Assembly (NCBI GenBank): GCA_030549495.1
Contig: JAUIRK010001021.1
Span: 434,001 to 498,000, forward strand
DNA length: 64,000 nucleotides
Direction: 5' to 3'
Source: Nectonema munidae
Lineage: Eukaryota; Nematomorpha; Nectonematoida; Nectonematidae
The translations under genes and the position numbers were made by a program. This document shows, piece after piece, positions 15,101 to 30,100 of the stretch. Position 1 is the first letter of the stretch, and every line of letters begins with the position of its first letter. Under the pieces are notes generated by a model. That model searched no databases. It worked only from the letters and a program-made list of their open reading frames with translations, and was not told the origin of the DNA.

Positions 15101-18100
15101 TAGCGGTGAAGAGAGAGAGACACATTTAAAAACTTACTTGAAAGAAATCAAATGAAATAGCAACTTGGTAGTTGGCACTAGTCCTGATAATCCATTGACA
15201 CGCACTGTTACTTCTGTAGTCAAAGGGATAATTTGGACTCCTTAAATATCCATTATCGGCTTCCAAAGTTCCTCCACACAAAACTAAATATTATTGGTTA
15301 GAACAAAAGAAGTTGAAATAAAAAAACTTCTTTAGTTTTTTACTTTCTTTAGTTGAATGTTTAAAAATGGTTGCGAGCTTATTATTTCAAGAGCTAGTGG
15401 TAACCAGGGGTATTTTCAAAAAAGGCATTTTTCGAATGCCCCTGTTTTCTCAAATTTGTGAGCTTATGAGAAAATCAATTATTTAGATTTTTCCAAAACC
15501 TTATTGGATGAGCATTAAATCCGATATTTCATAGTTTATCTTAGCCTAGCGTCTGTATGTCTGTCTGACATTCGTTGGAAGCATTTTCATTGATTGAAAT
15601 ATAATTAACATAAAATTTATCAATCAGATGAGAGAGAATTATACAGCCGAAAAAACACAGAAAAGATACAACTATGATAAAAATCAATAACATAGCTTCA
15701 TAGTTTATTTATAAAGAATTACAACGCTTTCCGAAATCTTACTTTTTTCAAATAGATCAAAAAAGTATTTGATGTATTTAAATTTTTTGGACTATATATA
15801 ATTTATAAGAAGTAAATATTTTTAATGAATATTTTTCTTTTTTGTTATAAATAATTAAAAACATGGGAAATATCGAAATATTTTTAATTATTGCAAAAAA
15901 TTAAGTTTTCGCAAAGTTCTCTGTTTTTTTTTGAATTTATAATAAAAATATTAAACGAAGAAAAGTATAGAAATGTTGGCATTTCTTCTAAATAGTTAAA
16001 AACTATAAAATAAAAAAGCATTGCATTATTTTTATATTTCAGGTTTATTTTGGGTAAAAGTCACACCCTAAAAGAACTAAACAATTTGAAAATTTTAATG
16101 GTAATTTTTTTGTAAAAATAACATCATTTAATTATTAATTATAATGCCTAGTTATTCTCCATCATGAGTGTAATGCTAGATGTTTCCATTTTTTTTAAAA
16201 ATTTCATCTCTATTAGTAAACAACAGTACTTCATTTTTTATAAGACGAATCAAATTCTTTGGACAGCTAAAATATACTGTGATTATTTCTTTATCGGGGA
16301 TGCATTTAGAAACTTCAATATGTGCTTATTCTCACTTTAGAAAAATTCTTTTTGAACAGATCTCATCCTCTTTTTACTAATTCTGGCAATTCTAATTGAA
16401 GAGATTGTTCCTGTAGACGTTAGGAGTTCGAACAAGACTAGTACAGCACCCATGTATAACAGTAATTCCAGTGTTTATCTTTGACGTTTTCTCTTTACAG
16501 TTGAAATCGTATGGAATTTGAAAGCATCTCAATCTGAAAATTTTCCAAATGTTATATTCACACAAATATCGTGCACCCATGTAAAAGTTGAAACTTAGAC
16601 GAAATCAAACAAACATTGCTGATTTTAGTGAGAAAGTTTTTTTTTCGGAATTGTCAAAAAAGAATCATTGGATGAAACTTGCTGTCATTCATAAGATGTT
16701 TCATAATCAGTTGTCTTAATGTTAATATGTTTTTTCACAATATTAGGTATGGGTCAACATGCATATTTATCTAAATTGATATTTAATTGATTGTTCTGGC
16801 ATGAGACTAGATTAAAAAGTAAAATTAGAACATAAAGACCTAAAGGTATGAGATGATTTTTAGTATCATCAAATCCTAAAATTTTTAAGGCAGTCGTCAC
16901 TCTTGTATTGCGTTTTAAAGTTGTTTCATTTCGTAAGAAGAAAATTTTTGAACGAACATCCCCTACCACAAATCAGAGTTTCGGGACCGAAGTTTCAGCC
17001 GGTGTAATTTTCAAAAATGGAGTGTCTGGCTTCGAGAAATGATTTGACAATTATTCTAAATCACTTTAATATTAGTATTTCTCTCAAAATCGATATTGAC
17101 TATCGATAAATTTTAAAGCGTTATTATGGCCCAAAAAATAAGTGTGAGGTTTGAAAATAGTATATCACACTAATACAATTTACTTTCGTAGAGTCAAAAC
17201 TAAAAATATAATGCATATCCTGTTTTTCATGAAGGATAGTAATAGATTTGTTCCAAGAATACAGTAAGCTACTTTGAAAATGATGTTTATCTGTTCTTTG
17301 CCCATGGGGTTATTAATGTTCACCTAATTTTATAGATGAAGATATTGTTTTATTTGGAACTCAAGTTCAATTAAATCTTTAATTAAAGTTGGGTGAACTT
17401 TTGCCAAAGATAAACTGCTAGTGAGCATGCTTTCCTCAAAACAGCATTCGTTTTCATCGATTCAACGTCAGCTCTTGCCATCTTTAGCTTAGGTCACTTT
17501 GCCCACTCACTTCTGATTCTGTTCGAATCAACTTGACATTTTGCAACTCTTTTTTTAGTTTCCAGCATTAAATTAAAACTACTGCATATCTTCAAGTTTG
17601 TATGCAATTGTGCAGCTATGCATCGTATCCTTTACATGCTTTGACATAATATAAAATTTATGTTATATGATGTTAATCGCTTTTTCATTCAAAGTTTGAA
17701 ATATAATGCAATCACTCTTATGCAATCCTGGATGAAGGTTTATTAGAAGAAAAATGGAAGTTAATGAGAATCCATCAATTTCATTGTATTTACATCTTTC
17801 AGTCAGGTTGTCGTCATACTGCAGTATAAAACGAGTTGCCAATGAAGTAGTTGGAATATTTTAAGGAGATTTGATGCAGTGATTTTTTTTGTTCTTGCAA
17901 CTATGTATTGATATCCTATAAAATGAAAGTTGTTTTATTGATTCTATCAATAACAATTATAACAATACATAGTGAATGTAATGTAGAATCAATCAAAAAT
18001 ATCATCAAACGTGATCTCTTGAGAGGAGGCGCTTTTTTCAAAATCTCCAGCTTGTCGGTGTTATTTCGAAACGGGCTTTTGTTGGGGGTAAGGCCCTTTT

Positions 18101-21100
18101 CAAGTACATAAGGTATAAGTTTTTTCTTAGATTATAGATTTTAGTCACAAAAATAGTTAACAATTTTTCTAACATTAATTATATTTATTTATTTTTGCAC
18201 TGATGACAGTGAATTTCACAATATTACACCTTACGCTTGGAAAGTAAAATTAAATAGAAGGAATCTCTGAATAAAGTCTAAAACAAAAAAGTCAATAAAG
18301 TCAAGTTTTCAGATTAAATCAATTATCGTAATACCGTAATACTGATTTGAGCTTTGATATCTCAAATTGGAAAAAACTTTAGAGAAAAGCAAACATCTTC
18401 CTCAATAAGGTTATATTTAACCTAGAAAGATAGAGATAAAAGATATGAATTTATTTAGGCCTTTTCGCTCTATTTGCAAACATTAGTAGAATATTTGCAA
18501 CACAACTAACTTATACGAAAATGATAGTGAATGTCTTAAATTTTAGTGTACACAAAATTTTAAAAATTTTTGAAATAATTTAAATGCAAAATCTAGTTTT
18601 TATCAAGTAGAACTCATTCATTTGCAAATTGTTTACTAAAAGTTCCGAATCCTAGAATTTGTTGTTTCTTACATTAGACCTGGCATGGGAAACTTATAGT
18701 CGATGATTTATTAATTTAAGGCACTCGTTGCTTCATAGATTCTAATCTGATTCTTAGATACTTGTAAAATTTATTTTCTAGAATGAAATATTTTAATTCT
18801 AAGGCTAGGTCAAGACTTACTGATAAAGATTTATTACTCAACTACATGGTAATGACATCTCAAAGCAAACCTGAGTTGAAATCATCGTAAAAAAAGTGAA
18901 TGTACAAAAATTTCATTAAATACAAGTGTCTAATACCCATTTCTTCTTTATATCAGTAAATTTCATGTTTTTACATCAATATTTCAAATCATTTTACTAC
19001 AACGTAAAACAAATAAAAATCAAAACAGCAACAAATGAATATTCACTGGGAAAATCGCTTACATATGAAAAAAGTATCCTTAAACGGGATGGAAAAAGCA
19101 GAACGACATCTGGAATCATTGAGACAACATGAAAAGCGTCCTGTAGATCCGATGCATTCCTCATCAACTAGGAATTAGTAAATTACCTGCATAGAATGCT
19201 TCACTCTAAGGCAGTGGCTCCCAAACTTTTTTTTAGACAACGCCAACAATATTTCTCAAAATATGACGCGACCCCACTACTTTAGTTGCATATAATTTAT
19301 TAAAACTATATATGATTAGTGGGCTGTAAAAGTAAGGGACGACACTTGTAATGAATATATCTGTAAGAGAGGTACTTTAAGGTTGGGGAAGACGAAAATA
19401 ACATCATTCAATTTTATTATATTCACAAATTATGAATTTTAAAACTTGACATTAATTAAAACAACCACTTCTGGAATAATATTCTGTTACATTCTTTAAA
19501 AAACAATATAAAGGTGTGAAATGGTTAAATAATATTTATTGGAGCCTTGGGCTTGAATCATGTTGCTAAAGTTTCTCTATTCGTTTTTTAGTCTTGAAAA
19601 GTGCTACCCTCAAATCATGTTTCGGTTGCAGCCAGAGCTTGAACCTAAACTTTTCGTTTTGATGGCAGTCAGAGTTGCAAATCGTGATTCACATTGTTGT
19701 AGCTAAAAAAAACTTTTTTCACAGCACTCCAGAACACGCCTACAGTTTGTCGTTGAAAGTTAAAACGAAAAGTTTCCTAATGCCTTCTATAAGTTTTCTC
19801 TATAAGCTTCTCTTGAAGATCCTCGGTTTGGATATCGAAGGGTCTTCGCAAACAGTTATATTTCTCATACAGCTCTCCACCGGAATGTACCTGTCAAACT
19901 CCTCATTCAATTTCTTTGTACAGCTAGAAGTGAGACGTCTTTTTCATCTTCCAGAAAAGGGTTCAAAAGTGGAAAAGACTCAGTTTTTCCCAGTTCAATC
20001 TTTCCTTTCCACAGTCTTAGCTTTGCTTTGAAAGGCTTGAACTTTTCTGACACAGAGATTATAGTCTCATCTTTTCCTTGAATGGACATATTCAGCAAAT
20101 TCCCATCTGAAAATATGCCTATCAATTATGCTAGTTTAAGCAATCACTTTGGTTATGTAAGCCCTGATGTCAGTACATGTTTCCTCTCGTTTAGGAAGAT
20201 TCTAACCTCTGGACGCATGTAAATGCCCACTGAAGTACTTTTCCTCGTGATAGCATCCTGACAGAAGAGTAGTAAAGCAGATGTTCATATTCGAATCCCA
20301 TACCAAAGCACTTTTGACTAAACAGCCTTGAATTCAATGAATTTACTATTTGAATAACATCTTCTCTAAAAGTGTTAAGCTCAAGTGACATTTATCAAGA
20401 ATCAAAGTTTTCTCGGTGAAGCAGGCAATGAGTTACCATCACTGTGGGTTGAACTGTGTGAAACCCTGACGTTCACTTAACATTGCAGGTGCTCCATCCG
20501 AGCACACACTGTAGCACTGATCCCATTTTTCTATGATGAAACTATCAACCAACTTGAAAAGATCTTCATCTGTTGTTGTCTCCAATGATTTACAGAACAG
20601 AAACTTTTCTTCAATGTCACTGTTCCTTTGGTACCACGCATATACCAAGACCTGAGCATTGTCACCGACGTCAGTTGACGCATCCAATTCCAAGCTAAAT
20701 TTTCCACACTCCTTGATGGCAGCCACTTCCTGTTCTTTAATGTCTTGCGACATCCCTTGAATTCTTCGGTTGATTGTGTTATCTGAGAGCGGAATAGCTT
20801 TAATTTTTTCACTGCAGCATCTCCCAGGATGGAACAGATCATATCAAGGGCTGCTGGCTTTACCAACTTTTCTCCAATTGTGTGTGGCTGCATACACTTA
20901 GCAATTTTTTTGCAACAAGACAGGATGCAAGTGTTGGTTGTTGAATAGAATGCACTCCATTGTGCATAGAGTTGTCTAACCGCTGACGTTTCAGTTCTTC
21001 TTCTTTCCTCTTAGAATACGCAAGACCTTTCTCTGCCAGAGTTGGTCTTGGCGACCCCAAAAAAAAGCAAAGTCTTCTTCTCAAAAAGTTAAGGAAACCA

Positions 21101-24100
21101 TAATTCAGTTTATTAAAGAATTTACCACAACTCCTAAAAATGAACTAAAAAGAATTCAAAATTTGCATCTTCTTCAGTTTAAACGTTTATTGGTAAAAAT
21201 AACTTTGTAAAAAAGTAGCAGAATCTTTTTTGTCGGCCAATATACCTTTGAATAAATTAAATCACCCTTCAATTAAAGATTTGTTCACATGTCTGCGGTA
21301 CAAGTGCCCAAATGCACCTTCTTGTCGTTATTACATTAGAAATCTTGCTGAAAATATGATGGAAAATATCAAACAAAAGGTAAAAGATAGTTTTATGCTT
21401 TTAATTATAGATGAATCTTCGTTTGGAAATAGGTTTTATGTAAATGTTTTGGTTGGCGATCTAAATTTACCAAGGAAACGGTTTTGATTGATTCCGTTTG
21501 CTGTTCCATTGCAATAGATGGTATACAAAGAGAAACTTTTGTGCTACTTTCATGAAAAAAGCTGGAAAACGTTAAAATGTTTAAAAAAACAGTTTACCAA
21601 AGAAACCTATCGTAACTAAATGGGCATCATGGTTAAGATCAGCGTTTTGGTATGGTGAAAAATTTATTGAAGTCAAAACAATTGTTCAAGACTTTTCTCA
21701 AGATGGACTTATAATTGATGAAGCGAGGAAAGCAGTTGTTTTTTCTTCTCTACCTCAAGATTTGAAAGAAATCTTGAAGTATAAGCCTTTGCTGGATTTG
21801 ATTGAGAAATTCAAAGATGAAGGCTATTGTATTCACAAAGCAAAATAAAAATCTAAATTTAAATGATCAGAATGTTTGTAAATATCTTCTCATGAATTCA
21901 CAGCCCTAGATTTAAAAATTTTTTTTATGTAGTCTGAAATATTCGAACAAATTTTGGATATTTTTTATATACTGAATTCAAAAATTAAGCTTATTTAAAC
22001 TGATTTGCTCTTGATTTTTGACAATTTTTTTTCGATTTTTGGTTTTAGCCTCATCTTTTATGTTGATAGTCTAATATAATAAGATATAAAAAATGAATAC
22101 ATATCATTATTAAATAAAAAAATACAAAAAAAAGAAAAAATTTATTTAAAAAAAGATCTTTTGATAGATTTTCTTTTATGTATGTATATGCCTAATATTG
22201 TCTCTCTTCAGACACCAACAGTAGTCAGCAAGCATGTTTATGTTCCATAAACATTGGTACCTTTCTTTCATTACTTTGATGTCCTGATGGAAGCGCTCTC
22301 CTCACTATAATCACCACAATTTTGGGGAAAGAAATCAAGGTGAGAATCCAAAAAATGAATTTTGAGTGACATTCTGACTCCAAGTGACTTATAATTTTGA
22401 AGTAGTTCTGCAACAATATTTTTGTAGTCCGTGCTACGATTGTTACCGAGGAAGTTTTCGGTAAGGGATTTGAATCAATTCCATGCTTTTTTTTCTTTAT
22501 CATTCATACACATTTCAAATCTTTTATCCTTCATAAGTTCTCTTATCCCTGGACCATCAAAAATTCCTGCTTTTAACTTGGCGTTACTTAACCTAGGGAA
22601 TTTTTTCCTAAGAAATACGAAAGATTCGCTTTCATCATCTAAAGCTTTAACAACGTTTTTCATGAGTCCCAGTTTGATGTGTAGAGGAGGTAGCAAAATT
22701 TTGTTTCCCGGAACAATAGAGTTGGATATAACATTATGACTCTCCTTCTTCAATTCTACCCTTGGTGGCCATTCTTTCTTAACATAATGTAAAGAGTCAG
22801 CTCTGCTATCCCAGAGACATAAAAAGCATGAGAACTTTGTATATCCTCCTTGCAATCCCATTAATATACCCACAATCTTAAAAGAAAAAATATATAATTT
22901 TGTTAAAAAAAAATTTTTACCCTTAAATCTCCACAAATCAGCCAGCCACTGATGCTCTTCATATTTTAAAGCTGAAATAATGCACTTTATGTCGTCAAAG
23001 TTTTCTTTGATGCTTACTGAATGTGCAAGAGGAATAGAAGCAAAACTATTTCCGATGTTTAGCAAAACCGCTTTGAAACTCTTAAGAGAAGAATCTAGGA
23101 ACAATCTCCAATCTTTTGAATTGTATTTCATTCCTAAATTTTGAATAAGTTTTTCTACGTTTGTGCAATACACAAATGGCGAGTTGCTGTTGTAGGCAAA
23201 AAATTTTCTAAACTCTTTTTCTCTCTCTCTGAACCAAACAAATTTAGTCCCGGAGCCAACAAATTATTTTCTTTTAATCTGGATCCCGATATTTGAACAG
23301 ATTCTTTGGAGAGAGCTAAATCTCTGACCAAGTCATTCAGCTTTGCTTGACTCATAAGAACAGGATTGGAATTCTCAGAATCACAAGTAAAAGACTTGCC
23401 TGAGTATGAATCATCACTGTCAAAATCTGGCACATCTGGACTATGGCAAACAGGTTTTATTGCAGAATTCACATCTGGATAAATAACTCACGTTTTTTTC
23501 TTATTGTTAATACCTTTCAAATTTGTTAAACAAAAATAACAATCTTCAAAATGATCTCCTTGTTCCCGCCAAAGCATTGGTATGCCAAATGGCAACTTAT
23601 TTTGTTTTCCATCAACCCATTTTCTCAAGCTTTCAACACATGTTCGACAGCTGATATGAGGTGCAAATGCCTTATCCTGGTCACCCAGCTTAACACCAAA
23701 ATATGCGGTAGGATTTTTTAACAAACTTTGTAATTTTTTACACTTTATCTGGAAAAGTTACTTTTTCGCAAATATAACAGAACCGGTTTGGATCGTTTAG
23801 ACACTTTCTATTAATTTATATTTAATTCTAACAAAAATAATGTTATTATTTCACAAAAAAAGCTAAAAAAACAATATTTTAAAATAGCTAAAACAAAAAA
23901 ACGAAAAAAACTAATAAATTATAAATCATTGAATTACGAAAAAAGTAGAGCTAATCAAACCAAATGAGTTACATATTCGAAATCAGCATCAAAATTTGAT
24001 CCAGTATTTGTATAGAAAACTCTGACAACAAATTTGATGCAGACCAGTGTTATAATTATGATATTTTACATGATGTGAGCTCAACATTGAAAAATGTACA

Positions 24101-27100
24101 TTTTTTTCAGTCAAATTTTTGTTTTTTTAGTCAATGAAATGAGGTCATTTTTTCCTTTTTAATGTCACTTTTTTTGGTAATAAGTATAAAATAAAAAAGA
24201 AGATCGTGTTTTCAGATTTCGTAACTTAATTTCATCTGACTACGAATAAATTTTGCTTCGATTTAGAAGTGATAGAATGATAAGATAGTTCATTTAAAGA
24301 AGTTGTACTCGATTTAAATGGCAGGAATGAATGAACAGATGAAATTTAAATGACACAGTTATTGGAACAATAAAAAAATTTGGAACAAATAAAACGTTCT
24401 TGAAAGGTTTTTGTAAAAATTAAGGCCCTCTTTTATAATCCCCAAAACAAAAACTTTTTGAGGCTAGTGCATATAAATATACTTAAATGTGCTTTATTTA
24501 ATGCTTTTCTTTATTGGTAATGAGGTTTGAAGTAAATATATTATGTTTGCAATATATATTTTTTCTTCGTATTTTATAATGAAGCAAATATTTATCCAAC
24601 TTCTTGATCCTTTTTGAGCTTCTAGAAGTAGATTATCTGAATAAATACTCAAAATAATAATTTTCTGCTTCAAAAATATTCTGTTTGGTAGTTCACATAT
24701 AGAAACCGATACTCAATTCTGTTGAACCGTATTCTCGCTAGTGATAGTTTTATCTGCTAAAATGACGACGCCCTTGTGATTCACCCTTCAAAAAATAATT
24801 CATAAAATGCTTTTCATATTAAGAATCGACTCACATGCTTTATGACTTTGAATAACTTCTGAAAATTTGATTGGAGAAATAAAGAGATCTTAAAAGTGAA
24901 AAATTTACGATGATAGGAAGCTTTGAAGCCTTGATGTAGCACGCTTTGATTCGTGACTGAGTACTTCATCAAAAGCCTACTACCTGATGACAGAACACTT
25001 ATTGCTTCTTTTGAATAGCCACACAACGTTTCTAAATTAGAGGCAAAACAAACTTTAGAATCATATCAGATATTTCATATTTGATATGAAAACTTAAATG
25101 ATAGCGCGGGACAGCTAGGTGTTACAAACAAGGCAGAATATTGACTAGCGATTATCAAAAATATATCTTTAAAGATGTTTTCAGCTTAGAGCTTCACAAA
25201 GAGTTTTCATCTCTTTTAAAACCCCAAAAGCATTTTAGAGTTTGGGGAATCTTGAAGGAATGATAAATAAATAAATTGTAAAAAAGAATATCTTGTTCGC
25301 CTGTTACTGTTAAAATTGTAATTTTGAAAATAGTAAGATAAAAGTTTTCAAGATACAAATAATTTACGCTCTTGTAATAAAAATGATGCATATGATTGGA
25401 TAAAATCTAGAAAAGTGGTGAACGTAAGCAATTACTCAAAATAGGAGACTTGGCCCAGTATCCATCATAAATGTCCAATTTGTTCAATTTACATCCTGGA
25501 TCCTCTGGAAGATCAACGTTAATCACAAGTGAAATCCTTTCTCCATCTGATCCAGTGATTCTCCACTCACACACTCTCTTACCTGCGTGATCCTTGGATT
25601 TTATTTCTGAGAAGTGCGGAGGCTCAAAGGTTTGTACAGAACTTTGCATTGTGAAACTGCAAGCTAGGAATAGAGAAAGAAGAATGTGCATTGATCTAGT
25701 GGTGCAACACAAAACATATAGTACAGGAGCACGCATACAACTTATTCGTTTGCTTGATGTCTCCAGAACTTAGCTTTATCCTCTGCCCAATGTGTGGTCT
25801 ACTGCCGTCTTTGTGGACAACACGCGGAAGAATCGTGTCTAGTTCTGTGCTCCTAGCGAACGTGTTTCGAGAGTAGTGCATGATGCTAGCGTAGTCGTAG
25901 GACTCATTCATGCTACTCACTTGCTCTGACACCATCTTCTTGAAATTGTATTCTTGTCCTGTGAAAATCGTAAGCATAAAGTACGCATTTCACGCTATCA
26001 ACGAGAAAGCGACCTATTTGTATGTTTTCATAGATTATTACAACGTTGTCCTGTCTATCAGGTCGAGTGTGTTCGTGCCAGAAGCCAATGACGTGGCCAA
26101 GTTCGTGAACAACTGTTCCAAATTTGTCACAATTTTTGCCAATGGACACTGCTTGTGCTCCATTTCCAGCTCTACCAACAAAGGAACAGCACCTAAAATT
26201 AAGAATCTATAGAACAACTAACAGACTCATACTTCTTTATATTTAAATTTTTTTGCTATTTTTGTAAAAGCAACAATAGTTCAGTCCGGTTGTTGACACG
26301 GTATAACTTGATGGAGCCATGATCTTTGATGAAACGCAAATCATTCCTTGATTTCAATGTGAAGGTATTTATTTTTGTAAAAGCAAGAATAGTTCAGTCT
26401 GATCGTTGACACGTTATACCTTTAAACACCATGTGACTCAAAAATAAGTTTATTCAAACTTTTTATGATATTCAAAGGTAAGTTAGCTTATACACAATTA
26501 AATAAGTATTTTTTAGTATTCAAAAAAAAATAGAGCTTGGCGCCATTTCTTTCTCTAGGTTAAAGTGTCCTTTCTACAATTAGTAATTTTTTTTTTAGAT
26601 TTTTTCATAATAAATAAAGAAAAAATTATTTTATTTTGAAAGAATATGTTCTAATTGGTTTCTTTTGGAAAAACAGCACTATTCAACATTTACAAACTTA
26701 GCATTCTAAATATTATCTTAAGCTGGGAAAGGAAAAGTGAGTTCCTATCATAAATAATTTTTTTAAAAATATCAACTTTGTCTGTATGAGAAATGATACA
26801 ACTCTTTTATTCAAATCTAAAAATAAAAGAAAAATTGTTCATTTGAAATGTAAGTATTTTTTGTTTAAATTATACATATTGGCCCGAAATGGGGCCATAA
26901 TCGACCCCATGTTCTTTTGGGTGCCATAATTATGGGAATTACTTAGTTATTTCACTCATCTTTTCGCAATATGTTTTGCAGAAAGTTCAGATAGGAAACC
27001 TAAAATTTCTCTAAAATATTATTAGCATTAGTTTAAAAGTTATTGAATAATTTGTGACTCTGTGGTCACTTTTGACCCCGTTTTGGGCAGAGGAAGGTAA

Positions 27101-30100
27101 AGTATCATTTTGCCAAAAATTCTCTAACACTTTGAAGACCAGAATATTTAAGGACTATTTCTCTATTTTCTTTTTCAATGGATGTATTGGGTAAAGTTTC
27201 CTGGGAAGTTAGTAGAAGGACTTTTAGCCAACGGAAATTTAGTGGATGGATATTTGACATAAGGACATCTCGCCGAAAATGTACCGAGTGTTTTTTCTAT
27301 AAAGTTGTTTTCTAAATAGAGACATATAACCTACAGTATTTTAATGAAGTTTTATGGTTAAAAAAGGAATAACTCATCATCACACCGTATAACATACAAA
27401 ACGGTTAACTCTTAACCTCTACTACTTTTATATTAACTCATCCAACCATATAAAAATACAAAAAAACATATAGCGTTAATTACTCTTAAGTCATAAAGCT
27501 ATAACCCTAAAAGTTATAACTACTGTGGTTGTGAGATTTAATAAGTTTTTTGCAATCAATTTTAAAATAGATTCACAATTCCCACATCTAAATTCAATGG
27601 TGATATAGTTACTCATCTCAAAATTCAATTTTTTTATGAAGATATTTAAATAATTTGATCATATATACACAACCATTTTTAAGTATATTCAATTCCATTC
27701 TCTTTATAAGATCAAATTAAAAATCTATTAATTAGAATTCAATTAAATTTATGATAAAACATGTGGTATTAGCTACTAGACTGCCAACGACTGTTTTATG
27801 CAAGCATTAAAAAACACCGGTTAAAACGAGAGTCATTACAAGTGAGCCATGTCAATTGCATTTTCTAAGGGCTTAATGAATCAGTAAATAATTTTATAGT
27901 ACAATCCATATAACACTTATATATTTAAGATGTGGTTATACTTTTACTAATATTAGTATCAGTATTAGTACCAATATTTCTACTTGTCTGTCAGGGCTGT
28001 AGCCAGAAATTGGAAGTTGGGCACAAGAGGAAGTTGAGAGAAAAAAAACTTATCTCATTTTGCAAAAACAATACATGCTCTCCCAAAAAAGTTGAATTCT
28101 TCTTGTTTTGTTAGAAAATTAATTCATCAGTATCAATATTTTTTGTATATGCATCTAAATATGACAGCAGAATAAAGTTTTTTTTCTCTTTGGCTTGCCA
28201 AAACCCTTTTCATACATGAAAATGATCTTTCACGCGATGCTGTACTTATTCCGATAGTAAGAGCACCTTAAAATATAAAGGCAAAATAAAAATTTTATTG
28301 AAGATTGAATGCTCTTACATGTGTAGGTCCAATATTTCTACGTGTCTGTTGATGTCACATGTCTCTAACTACTCGTATACTACTCACCCGATTTAATTAT
28401 TTTCATTGGAGTGTTTTTGAGGAGATTGACTTTAAGGGCAGCGATCAAAAATGATATCAACCGAATTTTAACTCTTTTTCATCCTTCTTCTTCCTGACAA
28501 ATTTTTACTATTTTTTTACATTATTTGTAAAACATCGCTAATCATATTTGTTGTTGTTGTTGTTTAGAGATGAAAAAGCTTATAAAACACATAAGTTTTG
28601 AAAGCTGACAATTAGCTCTAAGCAATAAAACGGTTAAGGCCAAAGAAGGGTTGAAAAGACTACGGTTTACTAGTATCTCTTTATAAATGTATATAAATCA
28701 AAGGAACAAAAACAATGTATAGGTATAATAAATACTATATATATATATATCTATTATATATTAATAATATAAATTGAAAGTCAGGTAGGTACTCAAAATA
28801 TAACAAATTCAAAGCAATACCATAATAATCATTGATGCATAATCATATTTATTGTTTCAGCACATCTAAACAATAGGTGTTCAGGATGCTCAACTCTTTT
28901 ACATCCAAATCGGGACAAATCATCATTCGCTTTATTAACACAGAAAAGAAATTACTTTACAAGAACAATTTCCACCTACTTACTTCAGAAGGAAGAGCTA
29001 TAAGACTTAACTTTTTGTAAAAGTATTTAATACTCATTGCGCTTGGAATTTCATCAGTGATATCCAGTTCTCAACCTTTAACACGCCTATTCCGCCCCTT
29101 TATCAATTGATTTGTAGTGGAAATATACAAGAATTATATTCGATTTTAAAACCTTTTTTGTTAATACTCCACATATTCATTACCAAAACGCCCTTATCAC
29201 CAAGACACCATACGATCCCAATTTCAAAGTCTATGCATTGACTCCTATACATAGAAAGAATAGATGCCACTAAGTACGTGTTATCACTTTTAGATTTTAG
29301 TGCCTCTCTTAGAAAGTAAAAAAGAAGACTTAGCCAATTTTTGCAATTAGGGTGTCAAAATATCCAAAAGTAGGAAACAATTTTGCGGTTTACGTCTGAA
29401 ATTATTCTCCTTCAAATCATACCATATGCAATTATCATCAATCTCATTTAAATATATATTTTATATTTCTCCACTTTGATTTCATTTTTCGACTCAGTTT
29501 TTGTAATTAGAATGTTAAAATGTGAATCAAATTTGGTGGTTTCGCGTGAAAATTTTGTTTAAAAACGTTTCTTCACATTTTAAGTAAAATATTTTAAAAT
29601 TAAATTGATCATGCTGTTACCATTTTTGGCTAACTTTTGACCATTACTTTGAAGAATGCGTCAAAGTGCAAATAGAATTAGTGACATGCATGACCTGAGC
29701 GAACTTCTTGAGTTCGGCCAAATATCTATCGGTCAAATGAACTTTGCCCAAATGTCGAGCTACATTAAATAAGAAGATTTTCGCTTCTTAGTACATGGCT
29801 GTTACAATCGTCCACAAAGCGTTTATAAACTTGGCAGCAAGGAAAAGAGGTATTCTTTCAAATGAATTGGATTAAAATATTTAATCGGTTTATAAAACCA
29901 AATGCTTATGTCAATCGGGCATTCCAACTTTGTTGACAATTAAATAAAAGCATTAAAATAAATTATTATTTTAATTATAATTCACTTTAATTATAATTTT
30001 AATTTTAATTAGGATTCACAGCCCATTCACTCAAACACACCCTAGCAATACCAATCTTATCATTAATTATTTCACAAACTAAAGTTTTTCTCACCAAAAA

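Larger units (their letters stand above)
15284..24908. other. Tolloid intron 8, transposon-rich
   Basis: 9.6 kb between CUB1 and CUB2 exons. Contents: Helitron end relic at 15539, a possible nested small gene at 17825-18087, a hAT copy on minus at 19212-21085, a second hAT-like relic on plus at 21090-21850, and a repeat-family ORF on minus at 22200-23730. Between 15610 and 17800, and from 23750 to 24900, I see nothing supportable. Confidence 0.7.

Noticed and set aside
16754-16969. Open minus-strand frame with a hydrophobic end ([16 protein letters not shown])
   Set aside because: No start context, splice partner or similarity; probably chance.
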